Source: Asterella californica
Lineage: Eukaryota > Streptophyta > Marchantiopsida > Marchantiales > Aytoniaceae
Length of the DNA: 64,000 nucleotides
Assembly: GCA_036924285.1 (NCBI GenBank)
Contig: JAYKYS010000007.1
Location: 12,710,001-12,774,000, forward strand
Direction of reading: 5' to 3'
Shown here: positions 54,596 through 64,000 of the stretch, in pieces
Layout: each line of letters begins with the position of its first letter
How positions within the stretch are numbered: position 1 is the stretch's first letter
The notes under the pieces: model-generated
Told to the model about the DNA's origin: nothing
Database searches by the model: none
The model's input: the letters and a program-made list of their open reading frames with translations, nothing else
Program-made: the position numbers and the translations under genes

Positions 54596-55387
54596 CATCC
54601 CATGATGTCCAAGGATGACGAACTCCACGTGCCTCGTCCCAATCTTTACCTCCACGGACCCGGTAGGCAAAGAGCTCAAGAGTGCTCGAGCAGTAACACC
54701 CGTCGATCGCATCCGACGCTGCTCAGCCAATCCAAGGCTAACAATCCATGTCAAGCAATTCAAGTCCATTGCTTGACCCAATACTTGACGACGTGAAGTC
54801 TCTGACACCGAAGCTACTGCCGTCGTACCCCTAGCGAAACCCATCATCGCTCTCTCTCATCGGCATTGGGCTCCACCAACTGCCATAATTGAGCATCCCA
54901 CACAAGCCCAGGTCCTCCATCTCTCTAAGCATGTGACGCTGGAAAGCTTACCAAAGTGGATAACGCTACCATGGGCCGTCCCACTAGGTTCACCACTGCC
55001 ATGGATGACCTATCGACGACTCTCACTACTTGAGATCGTCGTCCTGCATCCAAGATGCTATCAACCGTGAGATGTGCTGGTCGTCTCACTCCATCATGTG
55101 CGCGCTTAAACACTTCTCTCAGTAACAAGTTCGTCCACCACAACCGTGGACGATGTGCACGAGATCCTACTCTCGCTGCATCCAACAACACTGCTGGTCC
55201 CACCTAAGACCGCACTTGGTGCACACTCGTCATCATCTGTGTACGAGCATCACCCAACAAAGGAACGTTCTCCAAGATGTACGCTGGAGAATCCATCTGA
55301 TGCATCTGGAGATGTCGTAAGATCCGTAACATCTCCCAGAACATCTTAGATCGTGGGTCATGTAAACCCTGATCTCTCCCAGCACGC
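54596..55387 (-). pseudogene. C1 DNA cytosine-C5 methyltransferase, C-terminal part
   Basis: Minus-strand order: motif VI YILENVPLLGD with Glu-Asn-Val at 55264-55272; LLDAARVGSRAHRPRLWWTN with the Arg-Pro-Arg of motif VIII at 55144-55152; a variable region; RERAM plus a GF element; and motif X GQAMDLNCLTWI at about 54743-54778 (usual form GNAVPP...). This order and spacing are those of C5 methyltransferases. TAG near 54924 and frame changes inactivate it. It is separated from its N-terminal half by D2. Confidence 0.82.
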
Positions 55388-57408
55388 TATCGTGTCAGAT
55401 ATTTTGTGCGTGAAGGATGTCCAGGAAAACACGAGGTTCTTGGCTGTGGAGATGTTGTGTGTCAAACAGAGACAAGACAGAGAAGAACAACCACGAAAAG
55501 GAATGTTGCGATATATACCACTCTGAAAGTATGTACACTGTCGATTCTTTCTCCAAACAGCACAAAACTGAGGAACAGACCAGAACGGTCTATAACCTAC
55601 TTCAGAAGCCCTAAAACAAACCCCTGAAACGCAACCCTAGTCTGAAATCGCCAAAGCGTAGCTCAAAGCAAGAGGAACTTCTCTTTGCTAACAACCAGAG
55701 CCACAATAGTATCATGGGATCCAAACCCAAGTCCAAACCACATCCACACACTAGCTCTTGGCTAAAGCTAGCTACCACAAGCCATACACAACCAACTAAG
55801 TCCTTAACGAACTCAAAAGGACGAAACCTGTAGCGAAGGAACCGAAAAAGACCTATCTGGGAACTTTCTCCTGTCGTCAAACGATCTTCAAATGTTGATA
55901 GGGTCTCCTTCCCTGACTCCGTTGGCCCCAGAAACCTTCAGATCCGACTCCCGATAGTCGAGATATCGTCAATTTTCGGTCGCAGGTGACCGAACCTTCA
56001 AAAACTCCTCCCTACGGCTTAAAACCGCTCACGTCGCACAAACGGATCGTCTAAACTGATATCCGTCTTCGCTGGTAGGTAGATCTGGCTACCCTGAACC
56101 CAACAAGACTCTAAACAAGCCGTTTGGAGTTCTCCTTGCAAAACTACTCGAGAAATTTGATCGTAGGCTACAAAAAACTGACGTAAATCGGCTCCCTGCG
56201 GCTCAAATTTGCTCACCACACCCAAACCAACAATCCAATTCACTTACAATCTTCTCCTATGCGTACATGAGGACTCCTTGATCGCGTAGGCACCAAGAAC
56301 GAAGAGCTTGGCTCACCGATCGCGAAGAACAATCCAATCTCAGGTCGCAGGCGATGAAAACTTGACGCAAGCGCTTCCCTGCGAGCCAATTTCTCTCACA
56401 ACTCTCAAACCGCCCGATAAAACTTTGTATCGTCTTCAATTTCCTGAAGAACTCGTTGTTATGATCCCGATGGATCCAAGGACAGCAAGTTTGGACTCCG
56501 GAACGGCCCGAACGGTCCAACTCTCCTTCACAGGTAACTGAAAATCCCAATTCTGCTCCCTGCGTCTCAATTTCTCCCAGAACACAACCCCTGATCCGTC
56601 TTTTCAAGAACCGTCTTAACCTGTGCGTAGCCTGCACAGATCTGAACCCGATGACACCTTGTGCGCGTGTATTGGACTTCCCAATTCTCCAAAACATCCA
56701 CCGACAGGTCGGAGGAACAAGCAAGCCCCTTAAGCAGCCCTCTTGCAACAGTCTGTACGTACGAAGTTCAACTCTCAATAATAAGAAGCAGGCCCCTTGC
56801 GTCTTTGATATAACGCCTGAAGCCCTAAATACCCAGTCAGCAAGTAACTAGGGGCCTAGCTTGATTTTACCTTCTTTCGAATCGCATAACTTCTTCTCTG
56901 GATGTCCAAACGAAGTAAACAAGATGCCCATGGAAAGCTGACAGCGAGCTCTACCCATCTATGTGATGAAAGCGAAGATCCGAAGTTGCGTCAAAAGCCC
57001 GTAAGCTGGGGCCTAGCTTGTTTTCTCCATCTTTCGAGTCCTGTAACTTCTCCACTAAGCGTCCAAAAGAAGTAAATGAAGTGCCTATGGAAAGCTGACA
57101 AGGAGCTCTATCCACTGGTGCGATAAAAACGAAGATCCGAAGTGGTGCCAAAAACCCCTAAGCTGGGGCTTAGCTTATTTTCTCCATCTTTCGAGTCCTG
57201 TAACTTTTCCACTAAGCGTCCAAACGAAGTAGACAAAGTGCATGTGGAAAGCTGACAAGGAGCTCTACCCATCTATGCGATGAAAATGGAGATCTGAGAT
57301 TGTGCCAAAAACCCGTAAGCTGGGACCTAGCTTATTCCTCATGAATGTCTTTGGAGCGACAAGCATCGAAGTTTGAATTTCAAGTAGGAGCCGGTCCACG
57401 ACACGACA
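55388..57408 (-). mobile_element. Family-D solo LTR (D2)
   Basis: On the minus strand it starts TGTCGTGTCGTGGACC at 57408 and ends CTGACACGATA at 55388; 2021 bp. Flanks are ACGC (55384-55387) and ACGT (57409-57412), i.e. GCGT/ACGT on the minus strand. The empty site is preserved in C2 (CACACGCGTGCTGGG near 850-865). It has no coding region. A TATATA run lies near 55511. It sits about 100 bp from the equivalent position of D1 within the same gene. Confidence 0.86.
56855..57331 (-). repeat. 157-bp tandem repeat inside the D2 LTR (three units)
   Basis: The landmark CCTAGC/CTTAGC recurs at 56855, 57012, 57169 and 57326, each 157 bp apart. D1 has one unit fewer. Confidence 0.87.
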
Positions 57409-57412
57409 ACGT

Positions 57413-57722
57413 GTGTAACCTTGACATGACCATCCGACTATCACCAGTGAATGGTGCCAACAAACGTAAGATCTTGCACCCCCAGCAGCGAAATATCTGA
57501 CGGTAAAGCTTGCTGGTCTCCTCTAACAGCTGATATGGGCAACAACTCAGGATATCTCTGCACCAAACGTACCACATGTCGCAATGAGATGCATCTCGCA
57601 ATCTCATCTCTCTCCACATACAAGTATCGATGTACTTGTATGCCTGCTTGCAATACCGCAGCCAAACTTGTGCTGATCCCTCCAAACAGCTGCAGCACAC
57701 ATACACCCTCCTCTGGATACTG
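57413..57722 (-). pseudogene. C1 DNA cytosine-C5 methyltransferase, N-terminal part
   Basis: Motif I VLQLFGGISTSLAAVLQAGI (about 57640-57698), the AdoMet loop with Phe-Gly-Gly. Motif II YLYVERDEIA. Then LLGVQDLTFV and motif IV GWSCQG at about 57419-57436, with the catalytic Cys and Ser where most family members have Pro. A TGA (57723-57725) separates it from the protease in the same frame, and a 1-nt deletion before motif IV shifts the frame. D2 follows at once. Confidence 0.83.
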
Positions 57723-60563
57723 TCACACAATAAGAGTCGTATCCAACGGTGATAAGGTCACAGGACCAGTAGCAGGAACAACCTTTTGTTCCTCTACTGG
57801 TGGTACAAAGGCTTCACTCCAAGCTTGCTGCACCAACTGATCAGCATACTGTTGCAACTCTCCACTCGAACTCCAGAGTGGAACATCCAAGACAGATGGT
57901 ACTAACGTAGACATGCTAGGCATGCCCTCCACCTCCTCAAAGACCGGAGTATCCTCCGCATGGGCATTGTCCTCCAATAACTCATCCGGTCAAGTGATGA
58001 CCGAACTGAACTCTGCAACGGATGCCATCGTCCCTGGTGTAGGCTCCATCGTCCCAACTCTAGCACTGAACCGCACTGGTAAGCGGCTCACTTCTTCCTC
58101 ACCGGACTGCCAACCTGGTCTGTAAGATGCGGTCTTTGTCCAATAGTCGATCACGAACCTCATAGGGTATAACACAACACCTCCAACTAATACATCATAA
58201 GACTCTGCGGCTGTAACAATGGCCCTGGCCTTCACCATGGAGCCATCCGTGGGATGATCTGGTCGAACTCTCATCGTCAACATCTCGCGTGTCATGTGTA
58301 GAGCTGTACCCCCTGATCCCTCTAGAGATGTCTGCAACTGGAATAGACATCTCTCCACCTCGGACTTCTTCAGACCCAAACCAATACACGCCATCTTCTC
58401 CAACATCAACGGTTGGGCTCCAAAGTCTAACAAGATCTTCTGTGGTCGATACATCTTCTCTGAAGGTGCCACCAAACAGAAGATACCACTTCTATTGTCT
58501 AACAACACCATACCTGGTGCCAAACCAACACGGTCAATCGCTGGCCTAGCTGGTAACTCATCTAACCTGGCAGCCGTCGCTTGCCAAGTACCACTGGTAG
58601 CTATCTTGATCCTTGACTCCATGGATACATCTACCGTCTCTTGTTGAACCACCTCCGCATTAGAGGTAACAACATCCTCGCTCTCACTGAGCGTGGCCGC
58701 CAGCTGGAACACTAGAGCCAAGTTTACTCCCAATGCTCTCATATCCGTGGCTGAGAATAGTGGGGCTTGCAAAACTGCTGTAGTCGCTCCCAACATCGAG
58801 TTCGACGTCGCATCCACAGACATCGAGGGTGGACTCACATCACATCCACTCTTGGATGTCGATGTCTCCAACTCTACTAACTCTACTGTACCATCGATAG
58901 GCCGTTTAAGAACCATAGATGTGGTCCTCAACGCCTCCGATAACATGAACGACTGAGGAAGCCTGGTCTGTCTACCAACCTCTCTGCGTTGTGGATCCAA
59001 CTCCACTGACGCACTTCGTGGCTCAGAGACACGTACTGCACCTCTAGTCACTGCAGCAGATGCCTCAATCTGCGCCATGCCAGCCATGAAGTCGAAGTCA
59101 CCTCCTTCTCCTCCGTAAAACGTGGAAGCCTCTGTTCCACCTGATCTCCGTTGAGCCATAGCCATACTAGCTACCCTCTGCTCCAACTGCTCAATCCGAG
59201 CAGCCATACCTGCTTCTGACGTCGTAGCAGACGATGGACCGATCGGTCCTCTCCTAGGTGCTGGACCTCTACCTCCAGCTCGACCACCACAGCCTCCCTG
59301 AGCTCCTCCACCTCGTCCACGATCAGCCTTCCCTTGCTGCAACTCGGGATGGAGATCAAAACAACGGTCACTACTGTGACCAGGTCGTCCGCAATGCTCA
59401 CATTGCCTAGGTACTGCTTGAGACGTCTCTGACGTCCCTGACGTCTCATAACCTCTTCTCTGTGGACAGTCTTTCTGCTGATGAGGACCATCACATGTCC
59501 AGCAAGGACCCGCTTGCTGCTGACTAGAGAAGGACGGCATGGGCTTCTGTCCACCAGATCCTCCAACACCTCCTTGAGATCGTGACTGCTCCGCACGATC
59601 CTTATCACCACCACCACCACCACCACGCTGTTGCGTAGCCTATGATCCTCGAGAAGAGGTGGTCGCTCCATGTGGTGTCTCCTTGCTGAACCCCGCAAAC
59701 CACCACCCTCTCCTCCACCATGTTGAGCTCAATCCGCTCAGCCAGAGCAAAGACAACCGCCAACGTCGGAGCGGTATCTCTAAGGAGAGTGCATCTCTAA
59801 CTCTCCTACGCAGCTCCCTGTCTAGTATCCCATACCAGAACTGGATTGCCTGTGCTTACGTCACCCCTTGGGTAATGCTGATCAATCGCCTCATGCACTG
59901 GAAGAACTGAACCACAGGGTTAAACCCTGGTGGTATCCCACTCACACTACCACCTGCTCCACTACTTGTGAACGCACCACTGGTAGTAGGTACTCCGCCA
60001 TCTGTGGATGTATCACTACTACTGGCACCCGAACTAGTAGGTGCTACGTCTCCTGAAACTGCACCAGTAGTGATAGAAACGTAGTTGGGAGACCAATGTT
60101 GTCTCCACAACTCGATCTCAACACTGTAATCTCGCCTGAACTCATGATAATCGTCCATCGGTGGTCCCTCCAAGTGTTAGAACAAACCCTTCCACGCCAT
60201 GAAGGGTGTAAACAGCTGTGGGTTCCGCATCTGCTGCAGATCGCACCAACTGTCGATCTCCTGGATGAAGTCATCCAGCTCAATGGTACCAACTGTATCC
60301 GAGTAACGTCGAGGTCCCTTCGTGGCCCCATAGATCTCGTCCATGTCTCACAACAACGGTGTGGCGACACTAGACTCACCATCAGAAAACGCGCTGTCTG
60401 CGTCTGACTCGTCCTCTAGAACAGCTGACGACAAGGGTGTAAGTAGTCGGTATCTCACTCCACTCCGTGTATGCCCACCGTCTGAGAAGTCCCCACCAGA
60501 ACCTCCCGAGAACTCCGTGATGAGAGAATCCCGATAGCACACTCCCCAACCGGAATGTCGCAA
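57723..60563 (-). pseudogene. C1 Gag and aspartic protease
   Basis: One frame throughout, broken only by point stops at 60348 (TGA), about 60178 (TAA), 59856 (TAG), 57990 (TGA) and 57723 (TGA). Gag: FIQEIDSWCDLQQMRNPQLF, FTPFMAWKGLF, MDDYHEFRRDY and WYGILDRELRRRVRDALSL blocks. Knuckles CWTCDGPHQQKDC (Cx2Cx3Hx4C) and CEHCGRPGHSSDRC lie near 59360-59505. A Gly/Arg-rich stretch follows, then a protease with LLDFGAQPLML (Asp at about 58425-58427; usual Asp-Ser/Thr-Gly) and YDVLVGGVVLYPM. The product would be structural Gag plus processing enzyme. Confidence 0.82.
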
Positions 60564-61318
60564 TCCCCGTCACCACCGTAACAACCACTTGCCTAACCCC
60601 GCTCCTACTGAGCTCACCTATCCTCTACTAGGACGGTCAAGGTAAGGGTAACCTGTACCTGCCATCATCACAGGCAGCCTCTCACGGTCGGTTGGTCGTC
60701 ATTCCAACCGCACCGTGAGAGAGACAAAGATAGTCTGACTGGTCTGCAACTCCAGCCTCACTACCGACAGCACACTGGAGTGAACTCACTCCGGAAATCA
60801 AGCGCCAACACAAGCAAACGCGGCGCACAAAAAAGAAGTAGAATATGGAGGGGTTCTAACCACAAGAAGTCCAAACGATAACCCTCCACACTCAAACATT
60901 CATATAAAGAGAAACCCAGCCCCACCCGGATTTACGACTCCTCGTCGGTGATCACATGCACAATATATGATCACCAACTGTCGTAACTGATACTTGAGAT
61001 CACTAACTAGATGTCTATACCTCTAGTAGCTCCAAAAATATCCACGTGGTAGCTCTACTAGCTCAGCCAAGACAATTGTCACCAACTGCCTCCATACGCG
61101 TCTCTACGGTATAGACAAACACTACCACAACTATAGCTTACCCCTATTACTATGGGGTCGTCCTACCACTCCTCTAGGGACGTACGAGAAGGTCTCTTAC
61201 TACCTTATACAAGTCCATAAGTACTTGCACGCATCCCTGTAGGACAACCAAGAGCTATTGGTCTAGTGATAAAGTCAAAGCTAAGACTACATAGTTAAGA
61301 GTCCAGGTCCAAAAATAG
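60564..61318 (-). other. C1 untranslated leader with hairpin and candidate primer site
   Basis: No ORF of note. An imperfect inverted repeat (CTCTCACGGT...ACCGTGAGAG, 60679-60721, loop about 8 nt) could be a packaging or structural element. Seven bases after the LTR the minus strand reads TGGACCTGGACTCTTAAC (about 61294-61311), which starts with the TGG of a primer site, but I cannot name the tRNA. Confidence 0.5.
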
Positions 61319-62524
61319 TGTTGGGACAGGTGACCAGCTGGTTTTACACTTCCCACACAACTGGAACTTGGATACCTCTCTCATGCACGCCAGCAAGCTG
61401 GCTTGCGGCGGACGAGAGCCTGAGCTCAGGCTCAAGCTCAAGCTCCGCTCCTCTCCGCCTCCACACTCTCACATCTCCGCACTCACGCACCTCTCTCTCA
61501 TTCTCCGCTCCGCTCCGCTTGAAGTAGAGTAGAACAGGTATAACACACCAAAAGACGCCCGGCTCCACCTCGAATTGCACAAGATTGCACCAAAAGAGGC
61601 TCCAAAACAGCAAAAATAGTTTGCAAGTGCACACGCCTAACCAAAATCTGACATAAAACAGCGAGAACACCCAAAGCCAACCCGAACACCACTACAATAG
61701 ATTCGCAAATGCACCATATACACTTTGAAAATGCACACACACAAGTAAACTCCTAAACTCGAGTTTCCACACGAAATTGCACAAAAATCTGACGTAACTA
61801 GTCTTTTTGCACTTTTGGGTCACACGGTAGCGAACTTCGACATGCCATAACTTCCTCGATGCTCGGCCAAACTCCACAAAACTTAGTGCACTAGAATCGT
61901 CTCTCCAATGCGCTTCCAAAGAGTTCACTCCGGCTTGACATTGACAAGTACTCCGTCTGCCACGCCCAAACACGCACTCCGGCTCCAACAAGTCAATTCA
62001 AGAACATTTCGCAAAATTTCTACAGTGCTTCCGCATGACAGAAAAATCTCCACTCGACCCCAACAACAGCAAATCGATCTGCGACCAGCAAGATACCATG
62101 CGCCCACACACACCTCGATCACAAGTCCAACCAATCAAGCACGAACGACAACGCCCGAAGATCCCAGCGGAAGATTTCAGATCAGCGGGTTCTTACTGAA
62201 CTCCATCTCGACCTGCACTCAGTTCTTCGAGTAATCTGAACAGAGAAATTACCATCTCCAACACTACAACAAAGATTACTCACAAACGGTCAAGCCAAAC
62301 CCACTCTAAGCACGAAGAGAATCCGGGTTACACTCAACTAGACTATCCACCATAGCATGGAGCTTGAAAGCTCAACTCGAAGAATTAAGGCCTCCAAGCC
62401 CTACCTGTGAAATATACCCCTAGTGGACTCTCCCACCAACTCGCCCTAATGACACTAACGGCCTTACCGAGATGCGCAACTTCGCACTCGGTCAACCTAG
62501 CCGAGGTGCCAAACTGACGTGACA
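61319..62524 (-). repeat. C1 5' LTR (1206 bp)
   Basis: On the minus strand TGTCACGTCAGTTTGG to CACCTGTCCCAACA. The first ~277 bp recur at 375-651. The outer end abuts older family-C coding sequence (62525), so C1 inserted into C0. No partner LTR is in the window. Confidence 0.75.
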
Positions 62525-64000
62525 ATGCTTGCTCGTAGCCTTTGACGATTGATATAGACAACAACTCACAATATCTCTGCACCAAGCATGCCACATGACG
62601 CAATAAGATGCGTCTCGCAATCTCATCTCTCTCTCCATTTACACGTATCGCTGTACTCGTATGCATGCCTGCAATATCATAGCCAAACCTGTGCTGATCT
62701 CTCTAAACAGCTCCAGCACACAGACATCTTCCTCTGATTACTACCATACAATGGAAGTCGTGTCCAACGCTGATAAGATAAAAGGACCAGTAGCAATAAC
62801 AACCCTATGTTCCTCTTCTAGCGATACAAAGGCTTCACTCCAAGCCTGCTGCACCAGCTGATCAGCATACTACTGCAACTCTCCACTCGAACTCCAGAGT
62901 GGAACATCTAAGACAAATGATACTACCAGAGCATGAGCATGTCCCCCGTCTCCTCAAAGACCGAAGTATCCTCCACATGGATATTATCCTCTAAGAACTA
63001 ACCCGACCAAGTGATGATCGAACTAAACTCTATAATGGACGTCAGCATCCTTGGTGTAGGCTCCGCTGTCTCAACTTTAGCACTGAATCGCACTTGTAGG
63101 CGGTTTATTCGTCTCTCATCGGACTACCAACCTGGTCTATAAGATGTTGTCTCTGTCCAAAAGTCGATCATGAACCTCATAAGATATAACACAACATCTC
63201 CAACCAATACGTGATAAGACTTCGCTGTCGTAACGATGATCTTGACCCTCACCATAGAGTCATATGGAAGAGATGATCTGATCGAAACTCTCACTATCAA
63301 CATCTTGCGTGTCATGTGCTGAGCTATAATCCCTGATATCCTTAGAGATGTCTGCAGCTGGAATGGACATCTCTCCATCTCAAAACCAAACCAATGCATA
63401 TCGTCTTCCTCAACATTAACGAGTGTGCTCTAGAGTCTAACAAGACTCTCTACAGTCGATACATCTTTCTTGAAGGTGCCACCAAACAGAAGAACCATCC
63501 AACAACACCACACCTGGTGTCAAACCAGCATGGTCAATCGCCGGTCTAGCTGATAACTCATCCAACATGACAGTCGCTACTTGCCAAGTACCACTGATAG
63601 TCGTCTTGATCCTCGACGATATGAACACATCTATCGTCTCTCGCTGAACCACCTCAGTACTAGAGGTAACCACATCCTCGCTCTCATTGAGCATGACCGC
63701 CAACTAGAGCATTGGAGTCAAGCTAACTCCCAATGTCTTCATATCTGTCACTAAAAATAGTGGAGTTCGCATAACTATTATAGCCGCTCTCAACATCCGA
63801 TTTGAAGTTGCATCCACGGACGTCGAGAATTGACTCCATTCTTGGATGTCAATGCATCCAATTCCACTGCATCATCGATAGACTGTTTAGGAATCATAGA
63901 CATGGTCTTCAACGTCTATGGTTATTAAATATCAGGAAGAGAATTCAAGATTTCAGTTGTTTTAGTGATGACAGCACACTAGCGGTGCCATCCTTTGGCC
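62525..64000 (-). pseudogene. Older family-C copy C0: protease and methyltransferase N-terminus
   Basis: It is similar on the minus strand to C1 57515-58950 at clearly lower identity. It holds methyltransferase motif I (VLELFREISTGLA, near 62690-62718; the Gly-Gly of the loop is changed), RDEIARRILLRH, and the linker and protease region with YHVLVGDVVLYLM (63124-63399). It is cut at 62525 by the C1 LTR inside the methyltransferase, between motifs II and IV. Numerous stops. It extends past the window edge. Confidence 0.78.

Larger units (their letters stand above)
44220..62524 (-). mobile_element. Family-C gypsy element C1 with methyltransferase, split by A4 and D2
   Basis: The minus-strand order is 5' LTR (62524-61319), leader, Gag with two knuckles, protease, cytosine methyltransferase, RT and RNase H. 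A4 sits in RNase H (GATC duplication) and D2 in the methyltransferase. At 44219 the element is cut by family G before any integrase, so integrase and 3' LTR are absent. Gag, protease and the methyltransferase N-terminus share one frame with only point stops, showing that the enzyme belonged to the ancestral polyprotein. Confidence 0.88.

Noticed and set aside
61265..61311. tRNA-like stretch (TGGTCTAGTGA ... GAGTCCAGGTCCA) next to the C1 LTR
   Set aside because: It has an A-box-like start and ends in CCA, but no cloverleaf with an acceptable anticodon arm can be drawn. It is better read as the complement of the family-C primer site region.

Overview
This window is a repeat-dense stretch of a nuclear plant-type genome. 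I see no host gene, rRNA, tRNA or CRISPR array. Nearly every base belongs to LTR retrotransposons, mostly Ty3/gypsy plus one Ty1/copia piece, nested up to three deep. Evidence for a green plant is a copia element with a perfect TGGTATCAGAGC initiator-Met primer site, a chromovirus integrase tail and TATAAATA promoters in LTRs. A gypsy element carrying a cytosine-C5 DNA methyltransferase points to a non-seed streptophyte (charophyte alga, bryophyte or lycophyte); that placement is inference and the species is unknown.

Layout. 1-758: unassigned DNA with a 108-bp direct repeat around a family-C LTR fragment. 759-3516: family-C gypsy fragment (plus), split by a family-D solo LTR (970-2816). 3617-4853: gag, primer site and LTR of family F (minus). 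About 4950-5390: decayed chromovirus integrase tail (plus). 5663-7216: GAAGAC-rich DNA (G-like). 7217-39592: family-A gypsy A1 (minus), split by family-B gypsy B1 (11769-37978, plus), which is itself split by A2 (14533-23265, plus) and A3 (26741-35506, minus). 39593-41740: 5' half of a copia element (minus). 41741-44219: GAAGAC-rich family G (minus). 44220-62524: family-C gypsy C1 (minus), split by A4 (44414-53125, plus) and a second family-D solo LTR (55388-57408). 62525-64000: an older family-C copy, C0, into which C1 inserted.

Four-base target duplications prove most of the nesting: CCGC for B1, GTAC for A3, GATC for A4, ACGT for D1. LTR divergence agrees with the nesting order: B1 about 1.6%, A2 about 0.3%, A3 none by eye. 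A3 looks complete and possibly autonomous: identical 916-bp LTRs, tRNA-Glu-type primer site, purine tract, an intact 1628-residue Gag-PR-RT-RH-IN polyprotein and four small conserved leader ORFs.

Three systems stand out. (1) Family C carries a DNA cytosine methyltransferase between protease and reverse transcriptase, in frame with gag-PR in C1; all three copies in the window are broken. (2) Family B joins protease and RT through what looks like a textbook -1 frameshift signal: an in-frame GGGTTTT, a 6-nt spacer and a perfect 12-bp stem. (3) Family A has an unusual multi-ORF leader, including a separate zinc-knuckle ORF whose stop overlaps the next start (TGATG), and a small ORF that diverges sharply between copies while staying open.
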